From: Neocallimastix lanati (nom. inval.)
Taxonomy: Eukaryota > Neocallimastigomycota > Neocallimastigomycetes > Neocallimastigales > Neocallimastigaceae
Length of the DNA: 64,000 bases
Direction: 5' to 3'
Assembly: GCA_016946835.1 (NCBI GenBank)
Contig: JACVTC010000099.1
Coordinates: forward strand, 252,501-316,500
Shown: positions 60,101 to 64,000 of the stretch, piece by piece
Numbering within the stretch: position 1 is the first letter of the stretch
How the letters are laid out: every line of letters begins with the position of its first letter
Translations under genes and position numbers: made by a program
Notes under the pieces: generated by a model
What the model was told of the DNA's origin: nothing
What the model saw: the letters and a program-made list of their open reading frames with translations, nothing else
The model's database searches: none

Positions 60101-62754
60101 TATTTTAATATAAAACTATCCTAATGAATTTTATTAAATAATAAATTTATAAACTATAACTAAATTTAGAAAAATATAATTATTAATTAAACTAAATACT
60201 AAATAATTAAAATTAAGTACATTTATTATATATTTATTATTTTAATATTATAAGTAAAGTCTTTATTTATTTTCTATTTAAAAACAATGTTAAAGGAGTC
60301 ATGATTAAATTTTGAAACTTAATTTTCACAAAATAAATTATTAATTTATTTTGTTTTAAACTTTAATTCATTTAAATTATTTTACAACAATAATTTTCTC
60401 AGAATTACATTTTATAAAAATTATTACATTAAAAATTTATCTTGTGGCTTAAAGAATATAATTCAAAAATTTAGTTCATATGATTTATTTACTTTGCTTA
60501 TTATTTTATAAATCAAAGAATAATTTACATTTTTGAATTACACAAGAAAATTTTTAATTTAAAATGTGATTGGGATAATCACATCATTACACTAAGATTG
60601 CGCGGCCCTTACATAAACTTACCAGGAAAAATGTTCCATTTCTCTGGGGTTCTGATCAACAAAAATCCTTTGATAAATTAAAAGAACTTTTTACTTCTGC
60701 TCCAATTTTAAGAAATCCTGATAGTAACAAACCTTTCATTGTGGAAACTGATGCTTCTAATTTCGCTGTTGGAGCTATACTTTCCCAAGAATTTGATGGT
60801 CAGTTACACCCAATTGCTTTTATTTCTACCAGTCTAACCAAATCTCAACTGAATTACCCCATTTATGATAAAGAGCTTCTTGCAATTAAAGTTGCTTTGG
60901 AAGAATGGCGTCATTACCTTGAAGGTGTTCGCCATCCATTTACTATTTATACCGATCATAAAAACCTTACTTTTCTTAGGAAGCCTGAGTTACTTTCTCA
61001 ACGACAAATTCGTTGGTATGAATTTCTTTCTCGTTTCGATTTTAATCTTGTGTATCGTTCTGGTAAAAAATCTGGTAAACCAGATATTTTGTCAAGAAGA
61101 AGTGATCATTTATTTGATTGATCTCGTGATGTTACTTGTTGTGTTATTAATCGTAACTCATGTGACGAGTCCTTAATTAATTCTATTTTGAAATCTTTAA
61201 ATAATGATGATCTTTTTATAAAAATTTAATTCTTTATTTTAAATAATAGTAATGTTAATCCACCTATTAAATTTATTGATAAGTGTAAAATTGATAAGGA
61301 AGGTTTCTTACTTTTTGATAACTTAATTTATGTCCCTCAGAATCTTCGCACAAGAGTTCTTGAAATACACCATGACTCTGTTACTACTGGTCATTTCGGT
61401 GTACGCAAAACATTTGATTTGATTAATCGTAACTTTTGGTGGCCTAAGTTACGTAATGATGTTAAAAAGTTTGTTAAGTCTTGTGAAATCTGTTGTAAAG
61501 CTAAAGTTCCAAGACATAAACCCTATGGCCTTCTGTCTCCCTTATCTACCCTAGATAGACCTTGGTCGGATATTTCTATAGATTTTATTGTTGAATTACC
61601 TAAATCTAAGGATACGACTACTGTAATGACCGTTGTTGATCGTTTAACAAAAATGGTTCATTTTATTCACTTTCGTTGTCTTCCTACTGCATCCATTGCT
61701 ACTGATTCTTTTATTAGTAATATCTTTAAGTTGCATGGTTTTCCTGATTCCATTGTTTCGGATAGAGGTACACAATTTACTTCTGAGTTTTGGAACCGCC
61801 TTTGAGAGTTATTGAACATTAATTTGACTCTTTCCACCGCTAACCATCCGCAGACTGATGGTCAAACGGAGAGGGTGGACGGAATATTGGAACAATATCT
61901 CCGTTTTTCATAAATGAAAGACAAAATAATTGGGTTGACTTGTTGCCTTTTGCTGAGTTTGCTTATAATAATACTTTGCAACAATCAATCAATCAATCAC
62001 CGTTTTTTGCAAACTATGGATTTAACCCAAAATTTAGTCTAGAAATTCCTTCTTTAGATAGTCCTCATAGAGCTGATGTTAGAGTAAAAGATTTAAATGA
62101 AAATATTAAATTTTTAAAGGAAAATTTAGAGTCAGCTAAAGAAACCTATAAAAAGTATGCTGATTTCAAAAGATTATCCAAGCCAGATTTTGAAATTGGT
62201 AAAAAAGTTTGGTTACTCAAAGGAAATACAACTAAGAATGTAAAAAGGAAATTAGCAGACCAAATGCTTGGTCCATTTGAAATTGTGAAGAAAGTTAGTT
62301 CATTAGCCTACGAACTCAAATTACCAAGTAATTATGGGTTGTCACCCTGTTTTCCATGTATCTTTACTGGAACCATATTATGAAAATGAATTTGCTAATA
62401 GAAATAATAGGAAAAGAAAGAATATTAAGTTAACTACCGATACCATAGATAAGATTCCTGAAAGAATTATTGATATGAGGACATATAGAGGAAAAAGTCG
62501 TTTCCTCGTATCTTGGAAAGGCCTAGATTCTGTTGAAGATTCTTGGATCGATGAAGATCAAATTTACGATAGACAGCTAATTCAAGAGTACTTTCGTAAA
62601 TCTAAAAGGAATAAACGAAATAATGTGGTTGATGATGGTGATAAAGATTTTAATGAAGAATACATTAGGCATAAATATCAACCATTTATAATCGACATTC
62701 CTTCCCGGAGATTGAACTCTATAGTTCGCAGGAGCTCAACTTAAAGGGCGAGAA
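57163..62754 (+). mobile_element. Element D: Ty3/gypsy chromovirus fossil
   Basis: Parts: gag at 57163-58170 (capsid-type helices, CCHC knuckle CFICGKAGHLQFNC near 57905-57945); protease (LIDSGSD near 58190); an Asn/Asp-rich spacer; reverse transcriptase about 59030-59892 (GAPVLFVKKKDGSLR, TKLDLKSAYNLV, MPFGLKNAPATF, YIDDILIY); then, after a solo LTR, RNase H (60740-61110), integrase zinc finger and core (61330-61900), C-terminal domain and a chromodomain (about 62460-62600, MRTYRGKSRFLVSWKG, SWIDED). It ends at a polypurine tract AAAGGGCGAGAA. Chromodomains steer such elements to heterochromatin. The element is broken, about four or five breaks besides the LTR, and fairly old. Confidence 0.88.
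59893..60591 (-). mobile_element. E-family solo LTR in element D
   Basis: 699 bases, inverted relative to the copy at 55184, from TGTAAAAGAAAAC to ATCATTACA on the plus strand. CTAAG flanks both sides (59888-59892 and 60592-60596). It splits element D between reverse transcriptase and RNase H. Confidence 0.92.
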
Positions 62755-62955
62755 TGTAAAGATTTAATAAAGAATAACAAAATTAAATTAAATTATATAA
62801 AGTCACAAAATAATCTCGAAGACGGATTCACAAAATATTAAAATAATTCTTTAATGGACAAATTTCGCAACTCAATATTAGCACCAATTAATAATTTAAG
62901 AAGAATATAAAATGTACAAATATAACTCTTAATGAAAGTTATATTTGAGGGGGAA
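62755..62955 (+). repeat. Start of element D 3' LTR
   Basis: TGTAAAGATTTAATAAAG follows the polypurine tract directly, and resembles the E-family LTR start. After about 200 bases the match to the family is lost. Confidence 0.5.
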
Positions 62956-64000
62956 TGTTAAAAGATAAAAATAGTAGCTTAATTAATATTAATAAACATA
63001 ATAAAATTTACCCAATCATGTTAACTTTAATATATTCATAAAAAAACAATAAAAAGGAAATACTTTTAAGAATGATGTTTTTCTTGAAGATGTAATTCTT
63101 TATATATATATAAAAAGGAAAATAATTGACAAAGAAATATATTATAATTAATAATTATTTGACTGAAAAAAAAAAAACATTAATTAATAATTATTAAAAT
63201 TGAAACGTACTAAAAAATGAAAATAAAAAATTATATAAATAAAAATATAATATAAAAAAGACAACATTGGAAATCTAATAATGTTTTGTATAAGTGATAG
63301 ACAATGTTGTGATGATAAAAAAAGTATAAAATAATGTATATATTTGAATGAAAAAAATTTTAAAAAAAATTATTAATTATATAATAGTAATAATTTGAAT
63401 AGTATTACCCAAGTTTCAAATCAAAACAAACCAAAACAAAAAAAACATTAATTATATTTTCTATATTAATCTTTAAAATATTAATAATTAGTAATTTTAT
63501 TTCGTTACTCGTAAATTGATGAATATTATTTCTAATACTGTATTTTGTTCAATAAAATGATTTCTGAGACAAAGTAAATACTAACGGTATATTAAGAATA
63601 GTTAATTACTCTTGGAATAGCTATAAAATAAATTACAATAAATTTTATTAATAATACATATATATGTAAAAAAAAAAAAATAAATAAATAAAAAAATAAA
63701 AAAATAAAAAAAAAAAGTACTTTTATTTTTGTCAATATGTCTGTAAAGATATGACCAATAATTTTAATACATTAATTTATTTTGTAAATTAAATTATTTA
63801 ATGTAATTCACTTTTACAAAGTAATGCTAATACATTAAATTATGTAAAATATATTAATTTATGTAATGAATTGATATATATAAATTAATAATAAATTTAT
63901 ATTTTTACGATCTATAAATTAATTTCTAAAAAACTTATAATTTAATAATAAAATATTTTAATAATTTTAGTTTAGTTTAATAATCATAAAATTAAATCGT
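62956..64000. other. AT-rich DNA, possible LTR of another element
   Basis: A second polypurine-like tract, GAGGGGGAA, precedes TGTTAAAAGATAAAAATAG at 62956, a layout typical of an LTR start. No matching end or body was found. The remainder to the window's end is AT-rich with poly-A runs near 63670-63715 and no supported gene. Confidence 0.4.

Overview
The window is very AT-rich, full of A/T homopolymers, AAT/ATTT arrays and Asn/Lys-rich low-complexity coding. Two spliced genes, short GT-AG introns, a LIM-domain protein with LD-like and proline-rich segments, a decayed chitin-binding (CBM18-type) gene and many Ty3/gypsy elements suggest an early-diverging fungus. An anaerobic gut fungus (Neocallimastigomycota) is the best guess; this rests on composition and gene style, not on a marker gene.

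Layout. 0.35-3.0 kb: a three-exon gene of unknown function on the minus strand. 4.9-8.5 kb: a heavily decayed Ty1/copia fossil (minus). 8.5-16 kb: intergenic DNA with simple repeats and a 5'-truncated SINE. 16.0-18.9 kb: a two-exon gene (plus) joining an RS/RD-repeat N-terminus to a paxillin-like LIM C-terminus. 19-26.3 kb: intergenic repeats, a decayed coding region and one possible 50-residue membrane protein. 26.3-26.8 kb: a full-length tRNA-derived SINE (minus). From 27.2 kb to the end the window is a nest of LTR retrotransposons and solo LTRs, with one DNA transposon.

The nest. Element A (partial pol, 27.2-29.1 kb) may own the LTR at 30.2-31.2 kb. Element B (31.6-38.5 kb) is broken and carries a geminivirus-like CRESS-DNA Rep gene plus an origin-like stem-loop between its RNase H and integrase segments. 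Element C (39.9-46.1 kb, minus) looks whole and young, with matching LTRs and a 5-bp target duplication. A chitin-binding pseudogene at 47.9-48.9 kb is split by a solo LTR. A solo LTR of the A family (49.6-53.8 kb, minus) is split by a MULE DNA transposon with an open transposase frame, iterated terminal repeats and a perfect 9-bp target duplication. Fragment F (54.2-56.0 kb, minus) and chromovirus D (56.0-62.8 kb, plus) each hold a solo LTR of the E family.

Order of events read from the nesting: B, D, F and the chitin-binding gene are oldest; E- and A-family LTRs and C entered later; the MULE is younger than the LTR it split. The most unusual item is the Rep and stem-loop cassette inside element B. 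Next are the SINE with two copies and the intact-looking MULE.
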